A DNA stretch of 64,000 bases from Guadua angustifolia (lineage: Eukaryota; Streptophyta; Magnoliopsida; Poales; Poaceae): NCBI GenBank assembly GCA_036346375.1, contig CM070500.1, positions 75,582,525-75,646,524 on the forward strand. The letters run 5' to 3'. The notes under the pieces were generated by a model. It saw nothing but the letters and a program-made list of their open reading frames with translations, did not search any database and was not told the DNA's origin. The number at the start of each line of letters is the position of its first letter. Position 1 is the stretch's first letter. Shown here one piece after another: positions 33,750-44,890 of this stretch. Position numbers and translations under genes: made by a program.

Positions 33750-34770
33750 ACAGTACTGAAATTATATGCAAAGACAGAAATTGAACAATAACCAAATCAG
33801 CCGGCAGGCTAATACCAAATCCGGTTGTGGATCTACTTCACATTAGGAAGGAAGATACTGTCCTCACATCGCTCTCACAGCCTCTCAAGAGTGAACAATT
33901 CATATGGCGTGTGACCTTGGAGCAACCGCGATGTTTGTTTAACATTAGTCCAGCTGCTCTATCTGACCCCTTTAATTATTTCCTAAAATTTCACTGCCTC
34001 TTTCTCGATTAGTATTCGACTAAAGATCGACATCATCATCCCATCCTATATCATCGAAAGAATCGGCGGCACCAGAGCGTTTTGAGCCGAGCCGCCGGCT
34101 CGGCTCGAGCCGGCCGGCCGGCTCGGCTCAAATATATTTTTTCGCGTTTTGATCCTTTTAAAAATTACGAATAGGTCCTTTGTGATTTTTTGAGAGAGGA
34201 AGATTTTCCGCTCTTAAATCACGTTCGGGTCCCTCGCGCGTCATTTTACGGAAAGGACCCCGTTAGATTTAAATCGCGAATGAGCCCTTTTCTAATTTTT
34301 CAGAATAGCGGACAGGTCCAAAAACGTAACATTCAGGTCCTTGCTCCTTACGTCTAGGTCCTTTCTCCGTTTTTCCGAGAAAATTTTTTCGCCACCGAAA
34401 TATGTATGCGGGTCTATCTCTAGACTTTTACCCCATCTCGATCTCTGATATTTTTTAGGCGTGTATTCTTGCTCGGTGAGCGCGTAGAGTGTTAGACTTC
34501 GTAAAAAAAAAGTTGTCATCTCTAATAATTTTTCGACCTTTTCCTCTAGACTTTTTCCTCGCGCGGTTTTCATTTCGGCCTCAATATTTTCCAAATAATT
34601 AAGTGAGTAGATATTTCTCGCTGTATTCTGTATGAAATCTGAGATGTGTTCTTGTTTTTAACCGTTTATACGTTTCCTCGATGATTTCTTTAGCAAATGC
34701 CAGCGGAAAAAAGCGAAATTTTGCATCTTGAAAAAAGCAGCGCGCCTTGGCGTAGGCGCCAGCGCATACT
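33750..34770. other. Intergenic sequence with GC-rich fold-back at 34082-34133
   Basis: A GC-rich segment (34085-34131) consists of GAGCCGAGCC and GAGCCGGCC words in both orientations and can fold on itself. After it begins a repetitive region with 'aattacgaataggtcc' and 'gcgaa-gggtcc' words, which recur in the tandem duplication that follows. Minus-strand frames 34292-34594 and 34599-34841 follow this repeat and show no domain. Confidence 0.5.
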
Positions 34771-34780
34771 ATTCTAGTTA

Positions 34781-35250
34781 CATAACCTATACGCAAGAAT
34801 TGGAAACAGCAGGAAGCCACTGTCACCTTGCGATTTTGCAAAAAAACCTTAGTTTCTCGAAATTACGAATAGGTCCCTATCGATTTTTGTGAGACAAGAA
34901 TATTTTTTTTTGCTTAGCGTTTAGGTCCTGGCGGTATTTTTACGGAAAAAGCCTCCGTTAGTTTCAAATCGCGAACAAACCCTTTTCTAATTTTTTAGGA
35001 TAGCGAATCATTACATAACCTATACATTAAGAATTGGAAACAGCAGGAAGCCACTGTCACCTTGCGATTTTGCAAAAAAACCTTAGTTTCTCGAAATTAC
35101 GAATAGGTCCCTATCACGATTTTTGTGAGACAAAATTTTTTTGCTTAGCGTTTAGGTCCTGGCCCGGTATTTTTATGGAAAAAGCCTCCCGTTAGTTTCA
35201 AATCGCGAACAAGCCCTTTTCTAATTTTTCGGGATAGCGAGCGGGTCCAA
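34781..35250. repeat. Tandem duplication, ~233-bp unit
   Basis: The block beginning CATAACCTATAC...GAATTGGAAACAGCAGGAAG starts at 34781 and again at 35014. The two copies differ by scattered substitutions and short indels. A more diverged relative of the second half lies at about 34160-34330. Confidence 0.85.
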
Positions 35251-35539
35251 AAAAATAACATCCGGGTCCTGCTTCTTCGTTCGAGTCCTTTCTCTGTTTT
35301 CGAAAAAAATGTTTTCGCCACGAGAAAAACCGGAAAATTTTTTCGCCACCAAAAACCCGGAAAAATGTTTTCGTCACCAAAAAGCAGATTCATCGAGTTT
35401 ATAGCAACTTATGTATTTGCCAGCGGATGTGTAGCGGGTTTTTAAAAATGTAGATTAAATCGACAACTTATGTATTTATAGCGGATCGTAATCGCGGGTT
35501 TTTAAAAAGTGTAGATTCGTCATGATTTATAGCGACGAG

Positions 35540-35760
35540 TGGATTGGCGGTGGGTCCTAACGACCCATTTTTTTACGAGCATAACCAAAAAGCGGAAAAA
35601 ATATTTTCGGCACCCAAAAAGCGAAACAATGTTTTAGTCATGGATCGCCGGTGGGTCCTAACGACCCATTTTTTTAACAAAGCGCAACAAAAACCCGAAA
35701 AAAATGTTTTCGGCACCCAAAAAACAATGTTTTCGTCACCAAAAACTGGATTCATCGAAG
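35540..35760. repeat. Tandem repeat, ~100-bp unit, two copies
   Basis: The segment GGTGGGTCCTAACGACCCAT occurs at about 35549 and 35649, each followed by 'aaaaagcggaaaaaatattttcggcaccc'-type sequence. It contains the small palindrome GGTCCTAACGACC. Confidence 0.8.
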
Positions 35761-36569
35761 GTTTATATCAACTTATGGATTTGCCAGCAGGTCATAACGC
35801 GCATGCTATCGAAATTCAACTGGCGCAGCGTAGCGCGCTTTCCCACCTAGTGTTCCTCAAAGCAGAAGAAATTTGGCTAAGATCGGAAGATTCAGAATTA
35901 ATGTATGGCGATTTTGATGCAATTATGGAAGTCGCTGTCCATCAGGTATACTTTTTTGTGCCAGTTATTATTGGCTAAACTGGCTGCAATCCTTGAGAGA
36001 AAAGCATGTTTATGGAAGGATCAAATGGTATGGATATATAGTACCATGGCATGCGCTGTGGAAGGCGAGGACAGGTTTGTGGTGAACAAGCTAGTGAGAA
36101 ATCGGAAAAGGAAAGTTTCCTGGCAGAAATCATGCAAACTTTCATACCTTGACTGCTTGACAAGGACAGGATGGTGGTAGTACATTAGATCGTGGGAGAA
36201 AATATCAGGAAGAAAATTGCTTAGGATCACTAATTGATGTTTTTGTTGGCTTGGGTATGACAAATCTAGCTAATCGCTCTAGCAGATCATGGTGTAAAAT
36301 TCCAATGCAGTTGACAAAACTAACTACCGGCCCAACTCTAAACATCCATGTGTTAGTCGTGGCAGCGATGTCCAAACCAAGGTTCTGGACAAAAGCAAGT
36401 GTCAACAGGAAAAGAATAATTTGGGAGAACAACTTGTTTTCATCCCGTGTAGCTTTGCTATGATGCTCCACGTACGTATCTCTGACTTTTATCTTTCAGA
36501 CTTTCACCCATCGATCCCTTGCTCTGTTTACATCGTATGTATACATTCCTGCGCATTCTGACGAGTCAA
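35760..36569. other. Unassigned sequence, possible pseudogene remains
   Basis: Plus-strand frames at 35544-35978 (144 codons) and 35905-36180 look slightly protein-like in composition, but the first half of the longer one is the tandem repeat above. I recognise no domain and call no gene. Confidence 0.4.
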
Positions 36570-36578
36570 TGCAAATTA

Positions 36579-37099
36579 GAATTATTTTTTTAATAATATA
36601 TTTTTTTATTGAAATTTCAAAAATATACCACCGAAAAAAAATTACCCCTTCAGCAGGCGACAAGGGCTAAATAGAAAAATACCGCAGCTGACGGAGGCCA
36701 CGTCGCGACCTCTATGCGCCCGATGAAATGGCGGCAGTCGCCCGATGAAATGGCGGCGAGGCTAATTCAACCCTAAGTGGCCACGATTTCGATTTCGTGG
36801 CCACGTGTTGCTGTCGCCATTTCATCGAGCGACAGCGTCATTTTAGCCCCTGTCGCAATTTCATTAGGCGGCTGGGGGCTAATTTGATTCGCTCTTTCAT
36901 TAGGCGACAGAATCAAATTAGCTCTGTCGCCATTTCATTGGGCGACGGGGAAATTTGAGAGTGATGTGGCTCTCATGCGCCTTATTATTTTTTATTTGTT
37001 CCGCCCATCCAACAGGCGGCGGTATATTCTGTAAATGTTTTTTTTCGTGGTATATTTTTGAAATTCTGAATAAAAAATGTATTATTTTAAAAAAAAATC
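36579..37099. mobile_element. 521-bp non-autonomous MULE (MITE)
   Basis: It is flanked by identical 9-bp repeats TGCAAATTA (36570-36578 and 37100-37108). The ends are inverted over about 65 bp: both start GA-TTATTTTTTT-like and share TTTCAAAAATATACCAC and the A-rich block after it. The interior carries GTCGCCATTTCAT in both orientations and can fold. The 9-bp TSD and long TIRs mark a Mutator-type element. The AT-rich ends and GTCGCC words resemble MULE-1's ends in style but not in detail. Confidence 0.88.
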
Positions 37100-37357
37100 T
37101 GCAAATTAAGCAGGTTCAGTCAGGAAAACGCTCGAAAATATCCACCAGAATATGTTCTTGGTTGTGGTCTGGTGGAACGTAGGAGTTCCAAATTTATAAC
37201 TTGGATTCAAAGCAGAGTCAGTCAAGCAGTGGTAAAATTAGGTATTAATGCATGACAGATTGCTGCATGCATCTTGTTTATTGAAGGCTGCTAATTAGTA
37301 GCTATGCTACTAAGTTCCATGCACGTTCTTAATTTCTATCCAGCTTTGCATGTAGTA

Positions 37358-37613
37358 CTCTCTCCATTCCAAATATAAGGCACGCACGTATTTCAAGATT
37401 CAAACTTTAAAATCTTTGACCAATGATTTGTCTAACTATATAAAAATTTTGTGATATAAAAGTGATACCATTGAATTCATATTTAAAAGTACTTTGTAAT
37501 GATAGTGATTTTGTTTGTATGAATGATATTGGATAAGAGAAATCAAAGATCAAAGTATAGTTTAGGAGACCGTGCCAAGTCAAATCACGCCTTATATTTT
37601 GGAATGGAGGGAG
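37358..37613. mobile_element. 256-bp Stowaway-like (Tc1/mariner) MITE
   Basis: The left end CTCTCTCCATTCCAAATATA and the right end, whose complement starts CTCCCTCCATTCCAAAATAT, form TIRs of about 25 bp. A TA dinucleotide flanks each side (37356-37357 and 37614-37615). CTCCCTCCATTCC is the well-known Stowaway terminus of grasses. Confidence 0.9.
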
Positions 37614-37615
37614 TA

Positions 37616-38885
37616 GTAACTATTTGTTGTTAGAAGATCTAATCTCCAAATCGATTGTGCGTAGTTGGGGATATACTTTCGCCCGTCGGTGTATACGTAC
37701 GACCATCAGAGGCCATCACAAACCAAAGGTGTGTCGTCATAGCTATCGTTGGCTTATTACACAGGCACATGTTCGTTTTTCCCCCTAAAGTGCACACATG
37801 TAGCTAGGACGTTAGAAGCATGATCGGTAAACCTCTAGGACAGTGGTGAATCCAGGATAAAAATAGAGAGTGAATTCAAAAAAATAAGTTAAATTGAGAC
37901 AAACATATTAAATAGTTTGTATTGTATTCTCATCTGTTCGAGTGTTACTAATGTAGTTCATTATTTGAGAAATAATTGTGCAACATTCGCTTGGCAAGCT
38001 TTTGAAAATCTATAAACAAGTCAACATCAATCAATCAAACAAACCAGTTATTGTCTCTTTCACCCGACGTCCTTGCCGTGCCCTCACAATCATCGACTCC
38101 CGACGATGTGTATCAAGCGCCCCCTACTTGGTGGGCTGCCATATCCTCGCCAAGGAGAGGTGTCGAGTCACCCCCTTCTCTCCCTATGATCTCTACGTAT
38201 ATCAACGGTTCAAGTCCAATTTCGCAGGGTGTTCAACATGCAGCGGCTATGAAGCCATATGGTCTAAAAAGTAGCTCACTTTCTTCTTCCTTTAGACGTG
38301 CTTGAGTGCATGTACATTTGCCACTGCTATGCCAAAAAATGAGCATCGCTGCTAAAGAGGGTACATAGAATCCAACGGCTGGAGGGTGGTCTTGAGCCCA
38401 ACCGAGCCCACCTATTGGATATGCCATTGCTTAGGGATAGAGACACTACACAATAAGCAACTGCACCTGATTTGAGCCATCCATTTTCAGATCCAGCGGT
38501 CCAGATTCAATCTGTTTTGAGGGACGACATTCTCCACCAAGAATATGGGGGAGTTATAGGAGGTTGACCACTTGAACGGAGTTAGAACTGTGTATCATAA
38601 AGTAGGAAGATCTATACTATGAGCAGAGCAGAGACATAGACATCCGAAGGCCGCAACCTCCCTGGGGACAAAGGACTCACTAATGAAATACAGGGAGGGA
38701 AGTTCGCAGTCTAACATCTAGCAAAGGGAATGAGCTCGGCCTCTTCTCCGTCCACACTTTTTTATTTCTCCATGCCCCTCCCACATGCGCTTTGCACACC
38801 ATTGGCGCTTTGCTCTTCTCTTATTTCTTTATCGAAGGGTTCGGATGGACTTCACCATTCTTTCCCAACAAAAATGGAAAGGGTT
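37616..38885. other. Intergenic sequence without recognised gene
   Basis: Only short open frames (37978-38305 plus, 38233-38427 minus) with no known motif. It ends at the hAT target site. Confidence 0.5.
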
Positions 38886-38893
38886 GTATCACA

Positions 38894-41800
38894 CAGGCCC
38901 GTGCGATGGGCAGTGCAAGCGGTTCGGTTGAACAGGGCCCCAAATCCTAGGGGCCCACCAAAATTTTTACGCACTGCTGCCCAAATCCCAGTCCCAGACG
39001 GCCAGACGCCGGTTCCGTGACGCCTCACGCGCCTGCTTCGAGTCCCCGATCGCTCGCGACTTTTCGTCTTTTCCTTGGCCCGCCGTGCCGCCAGCCGCCG
39101 TAATTCTTGATTCTTCTAGCTATTGCCCTACGCCTTACCGTCATCCCCACAACGCCATCACCGGAGGGCTGTGCCGCTGTGGGCTCTGGCTGATCGGTAT
39201 CGGTGAGACGCTGACGCATTGCAGCCAGGACTAGGCCGTCGCCTGCGGCAGGACTCAAGGAGTCAAGGTGATTTTTTAATCTTTTTCATGAACTTGATTC
39301 ATAATAGTCTTCTTTAATGATTATTTGCCAACTTTGTTAATTACTTAATTAAATAATTTTGTTCTATTTATACATGTGAGCCAATTGGTTTAGTATTCCA
39401 AGATTCAACTATCAACCTCATGTCTTCTGCGAATCGATCTAGAAAATATGATTCTGGTTCCAAAAAACGTAAGAAAAGGCAAAGAATAGAGGATTTAACT
39501 CAGTCTCAGAAAGGAGCTATGGATAGGTTTATTATAAAAGAATCACAAATGTCCCGATAATCAATCATTGGATCAAGGCCACGCACTTGATAATAATCTT
39601 GACAATGGTCCTAGAGATGGTCGAGATAGAGGCAGAGAATAATGTTGAGGTTGCACTTGATAATAATGATGATAGTATTCACTGTAGATGGTCGACGGAT
39701 CACGAAAATAATGTTGAGGTTGAGGATATTAACATCGATCTTTGCTAGTATTGATGTTAACTTGAATAATTCACCTGTTGCGGATGCTAGTGATTCTTTT
39801 CAGCCTGATATATTTGATCCAAGATATTGGGATTCCCTTGATTCTAAGCAGATTGATATTTTAGCACAAAAGGGCCCTAGAAGAGACTTATCAATTCAGA
39901 AAGGTCCTAGGGATAAATATTCTAGAAGGTTTTCTGCACTATTTTATAATAGAATTCTACCAAATGGGGAGCATTGTGATAGAGATTGGCTTGTCTATTC
40001 TAAGGAACTTGATAAAGTCTTTTGCTTTGGTTGTAAATTGTTTACAAAAGGGCATCGAAAAGGTCAGTTGGCAAATGAGGGGTATAATGATTGGATACAT
40101 CTTGGCACTAGACTTAAAGAGCATGAGACAAGTGCTGACCATGTTTTGAATATGACCACTTGGTATGAGTTGCGTAATAGATTCCAAACGGATCAAACTA
40201 TTGATAAAACTGCTCAACGACAACTTGAGAAAGAAAAGGACCACTGGAGAAAAGTTTTGTTCAGGATTGTTTGCATTGTAAAGTTTCTTGCCAAGCATAA
40301 TCTAGCCTTTCGTGGTACTAATAGTAAACTGTATGATGATAGCAATGGAAATTTCTTGGGTTTGGTAGAGATGTTGGCTGAATTTGACCCAGTTATTCAA
40401 GAGCATGTTAAATCGTATTACAAATGAAGAAACTCAAGCTCATTATCTTGATAATAGGATTGAGAATGAGTTGATACACTTACTTATACGCTATTAAGTC
40501 TGAAATTGTTAAGAAAATAAAGAAGGCAAAGTATTTCTCTATCATACTTGATTGTACCCACGATGCAAGCCACCAAGAACAAATGTCTTTAATTATAAGA
40601 TATGTGGATTCATCTTGAGTCATGTTACTATTGAAGAATCCTTTCTTGGATTTTTAGATGTCAATGATCTGTTGGGCAAGGTCTTTTTGATGTGCTACAG
40701 AATGAGCTAAAGAGTCTTGATCTTGATATAGATGATGTGAGAGGACAAGGCTATGATAATGGATCAAATATGAAAGGAAGCAAAAAAGGGGTTCAAAAGA
40801 AACTTTTGGATTTAAATCCTAGAGCTTTCTATTACCTTGCGATTGCCATAGCCTTAATTTAACACTTTGTGATATGGCCAAGACATGTGGAAAAGCTAAA
40901 GACTTCTTTGGAATCATCCAACGCATATATACAATATTTTCTAATTCCACTAAGAAATGGCAGATTCTAAAAGATAACATAGAAGGATTGACTCTCAAGT
41001 CAATGTCAGCTACACGTTGGGAGAGTCGTGTTGAGAGTGTTAAAGCTATCAGATTTCAGTGTGCGGATATTCGGGAGGCTCTACTTCAGGTGCCCAATAC
41101 TTTCATATTTTTCCAATATTGTAATTTCTTTGGCTATCTCCAATTATAACACATGTTTTTTTAATTTCAGGTAGCGGATGTTGATAACGATGCAAAAACA
41201 AGCAGTGAGGCTAAAGGTTTGGCAAACAATGAACTTGGAGAGTTTGAATTTATAGTGGCAATAGTCATTTGGTGTGAGGTATTGTATCTTTGTTAATTGA
41301 TAAGCAAACATTTGCAAGCAAAAGATATGCTTATCGATGTTGCCATTAAGAAAGTGCAAGGGCTGATTTCTTTCTTCAAGGACTATAGGAAATTGGTTTC
41401 TTAGAAGCATTGAAGATAGCCAAAGGTATTGCACTTGAGATGGATATTGGTACATCATTTAAGTAAAAGGCGAGAAATTAAAAGAAAGAGACATTTTGAT
41501 GAGAACCCGATGACACAAATGTTGTCACCACAGTCTGTAGAGGAATCATTTAGAATCGGCTATTTTATACCTATTGTTGATCAAGCAATTTCCTCACTTA
41601 CAAGGAGATTTGAACAATATCGGGGTTACGGAAGATTTTTGGATTCTTATTTATACGAAATATTGCGGTCATTGGATAATGAAAGCTGGAGTCTTCTTGT
41701 GATAATCTAGAGGCTTCGCTTAAAAAGATGGACGATCGATATTGATGCTAATGAATTGTACATGGAGTTGAAGCTCATTCAAAATTTCATTCCAAATGAA

Positions 41801-42248
41801 AAGATGGGGCTGTGGAAATTCTCAAGTTTCTAAAGCGGCATGATTCTTTTCCTAATGCAAGTATTGCATATAGAGTTCATTGACCATTCGTTGATTGTTG
41901 CATCGGTGACGAAGCTTTTCTAAACTGAAGCTATTAAAGTCCTATTTGCGTTCTACAATGACACAACAGAGGCTCACTGATTTGGCCACAATAGCACTTG
42001 AGAGTGGATTGTTAGAGAAAATTGAATATGAGCATATCATTGAAGAATTCATTTCAAGGAACACTAAAAGAATGAAGTTGTTCAAGTAAAAATTATGCAA
42101 CAAGAGTTGAATAGGTATGTTTCTTGATATATTCTATTGGTCTATGATATATTACAACTTTTGTATTATTGTAGTTCTAATTTTTTAGTAAGAGAGGCCC
42201 CATTCTAGAGTTTAGTACAGGGCCCCTTATTTTGTCGGCACGGCCCTG
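38894..42248 (+). mobile_element. hAT transposon, 3,355 bp, with perfect 8-bp TSD
   Basis: Identical 8-bp repeats GTATCACA flank it (38886-38893 and 42249-42256). The termini are imperfect inverted repeats: CAGGCCCGTGCGA on the left and CAGGGCCGTGCCGA read inward from the right; both ends then contain GGGGCCC-type words. Inside is one plus-strand transposase gene covering most of the length. The intact TSD suggests a relatively recent insertion, yet the gene is frameshifted. Confidence 0.9.
39420..42089 (+). pseudogene. hAT transposase (TTF-type finger, DUF4371, hAT dimerisation region), frameshifted
   Basis: The start at 39420 gives MSSANRSRKYDSGSKKRKKR (basic, nuclear), then a shift near 39555. 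The long block 39642-40427 reads DIFDPRYWDSLDSKQIDILAQ, then DRDWLVYSKELDKVFCFGCKLF (the TTF-type zinc-finger Cys pair) and LAKHNLAFRG. Then come AKYFSIILDCTHDASHQEQM, VRGQGYDNGSNMKG, CDMAKTCGKAKDFFGIIQ and SATRWESRVESVKAIR. An 81-bp intron is visible (41090-41170, CAG/GTGCCC to TTTCAG). The end reads TMTQQRLTDLATIALESGLL and RNTKRMKLFK with stop at 42087-42089, the hAT C-terminal dimerisation region. At least four frameshifts or stops interrupt it. The family is zf-MYM/TTF-type hAT proteins; the enzyme is unlikely to work as written. Confidence 0.85.
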
Positions 42249-42256
42249 GTATCACA

Positions 42257-42599
42257 TCGAGATGTTGATTCATTTTCCACCCCAAATGAGATAGGGAATT
42301 AATCACCTTTGTCCCTTCATCTTTATGAAAGGAATTGAGGCCCGCCTCGGCTCATGTTGTTCCAACAACCGACGGAGAGCACCTCAACATATGATCATGT
42401 ACAGTAACTGGGAGTCCTATTACACCTAAGGCCAACTTCCATTCACCAAACCTATTTTCATCTCGTGTAGTGATTGTGGACTCGTACAGGGATATGGAGT
42501 CAACGGTTGATGTATCTGATTCGATCCTGTCTTTTATAGCATGCATTCCCATTAGTGTTGCAATTGATTTAGTAAGCTACGTGTGCAGGCGAAATTTTT
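42257..42599. other. Intergenic sequence between the hAT and MULE-2
   Basis: No gene or terminal repeat is recognised. This is the continuation of the host sequence interrupted by the hAT insertion. Confidence 0.45.
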
Positions 42600-43199
42600 T
42601 AATAAATAGCGTGGCATACCACTTGGTCTTGCGGCGAGATGGTCGGACGTTAGCTCGGCATTTTGTTACCAAAATCGGAAAAAGGCACTTTCAGAACGCA
42701 AGCAATGAAATCGTGGCCACTTAGGGGTTTTCGTAGCCCATGGACAGGTAGGACATGGTCAAAAATACAAAAAAATCAAGGCGGCCCTCATAATGCGGGC
42801 TACCACTTACGTATGGGCGAGATAGCGGGCGTTGCCTCGGCATTTTGTTGCTGAAAATCGGAAAAAGCACTTGCGACCCGCGAAACCATGGAAACTTTTA
42901 CGGCGTCGAAAAATTTTGAAACTCTTTATGGAGGTTCTGATAAATCGATGATATTACCATAAAATTTCAAATGATTTTTAAGATATGAGGATTTTTAAAA
43001 TTCAAACAATACATATATAAGGGCACATACTTTGAAAGTTCAGATGATAAAATAAGCAATAGATTAGATTATATTACAAGGGCATTACAAGCGGTGACGA
43101 ACTAACTAAAGAAAGCCTTTGTTGCGTCATGGTAGAACAAATGATCGTTCGCCTATCTAGAATACAGCCCGAGCGATGTAAGACATTTTCGCATATTAC

Positions 43200-44460
43200 G
43201 ACCGTTCTAATATTGCGATTTGTCCTCGGACACGCTCAATCCCTACTATGAAAGAATTCCATGGGGATCCACGGTGCTCCCGGTATGCGCCGATTGGGTG
43301 GCCTATCTTGTGCGTCTCGGGTGTATAAGACATAATTTTTGGTCTTTTTATGTGGATTCGCCCTCCCATATGGGCATGTCATCCCGATTCAGTGTCCCCT
43401 ATGTTAATACCACGGGTTCCGGATAGTCTGCATAACGAGTCAAGGATTTGTTGCGTGTTGCGGACCTCGGGTTGCTTCCTTGTCCTTCTTCTTGAGAGGA
43501 GAACCCTCCTGCACCTCTGCTTTGTGTTGGCCGTTGGCGGAGACATGCGGAGACGCTGCTTTCTGTTTATTTCGCCTCCACTATATAGTGCGGGGAGGTT
43601 TGTGTTGGGCTTATCCTTGAACAACCGGAGCGTGCCTGCAGTCAATCTGATATGCTCGCTTTGGTGGTTGAATAACCGTGGCGTACTCGGGTTTGGCTTT
43701 TACAGGCGGTAGTGGCACCACGGAAGGTTGCTCCCCGTTATCCCCTCTGAGAAGCATGAGATGTGGGTGAGTGCGTCTCGGGTCCACCGGTTGAAGTAGC
43801 CATGACATTCATCCTCGCCCAAAGAACGCCGGTAGAATCTCGGTCCGCTAGATCATCGTGGCGGTATCAACCACGCCTCCGAGCCATGTTCGCAAAGGTC
43901 GGGCTTTGGGTGTACTGAAGGAGGTTTCTCCTTTGACTTGAGCACATTCATAAGTTTCCTTTTGAACTCACGTAATGCGATGAAGCTGTTTAGAAGTACT
44001 AATTTGTGAGTTTAACATGAGTATGTCGCATGAAACTCACCGATTGGTTGGCCCTTGCCCATCGGCCTGAGCTCGAGTCGATCTAGAAAAGGACATATCT
44101 GGCGGCCTCTCTCCGGGTGAAGTTACAGGGCGAAGCGGGGTAGGCGTCGTGGCGATTGGAGAAATTAAGTAGTCATGTCGTTCGGCCCATCGATCCATTG
44201 GAAGAAGCAACACGGTCCTTGTCTTTGAAAAAGAAAGAATGATGCATGAGATGGTAGTGTTACCTGTATTGTGTGGACACCAATAAGTTTACCTCGTGAG
44301 GTGCGGCCTATGATGATAGTGAGCCGCAGGCGGCCGTCTCTCCATGGGTAGATTGCATCATCTTCGGTAGGTTCTTGATCGCATTTGGGTTGGGGCAACT
44401 CCGGCGAGAACTAGGCGTCGGCCTCTTTGGGATCGGGATATTCGGGACGGGATGACTTAC
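43200..44460 (-). pseudogene. MULE-2 copy of the GRF-type zinc-finger accessory gene
   Basis: The minus-strand frame 44165-44398 reads MPQPKCDQEPTEDDAIYPW, then GRTSRGKLIGVHTIQ and QGPCCFFQWIDGPND, matching 9395-9646 of MULE-1. Downstream blocks (43611-43808 and 43379-43645) correspond to MULE-1 9045-8640. The presence of the same blocks in two diverged copies supports a genuine gene of this family. Both copies are broken by indels, and the GRF assignment rests on the C-x-FFQWIDG motif. Confidence 0.5.
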
Positions 44461-44589
44461 CTTCTTTGAAGGCGTGACAGAAACGACATTGTGCCCTAAT
44501 TTGTGTAGATTCGGTGGCGTTTATTCTTTGGTTTGGTGTGTTGGATGTCCACCCTCGGCCTGTTTTATAGTAGTGGTGAGGGTTAGCAC

Positions 44590-44890
44590 AGTAAATTTGC
44601 TAGCGTGTGTTGTCGTCTCGACTGCTAAAAGTGATAGCGATGAGTAGTCACATCGCTAAGAAAGCTATTGCGTGTAATAAATCGTGTCGGTGGTAAAATT
44701 GCTAGCAATGAAGTAGTCTGTCATGTTGGAAAAATTATTGCGTGTGTTGTCGTCTCGGCTGGTAAAGGTGATAGCGATGAGTAGTCACATCATGTCGAGA
44801 AAGGCATTGCGTGTGTCATCGTGTCAAATTTGGTAAAAGCGCTAGCAATGAGTAGTCACATCGTATTTGGAAAAATTACATTGCGTGTGT
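44590..44890. repeat. Tandem repeat, ~70-bp unit, four copies, in MULE-2
   Basis: The segment GATGAGTAGTCACATC (variant AATGAAGTAGTC) recurs at about 44639, 44707, 44777 and 44847, with 'attgcgtgtgttgtcgtctcg' between. It occupies the place of the hairpin and PMD gene of MULE-1. Confidence 0.85.

Noticed and set aside
43220..43712. Plus-strand open frames of 68 and 120 codons as genes
   Set aside because: They are antisense to the MULE-2 accessory gene region and match the same shadow frames at 8328-8785 in MULE-1.
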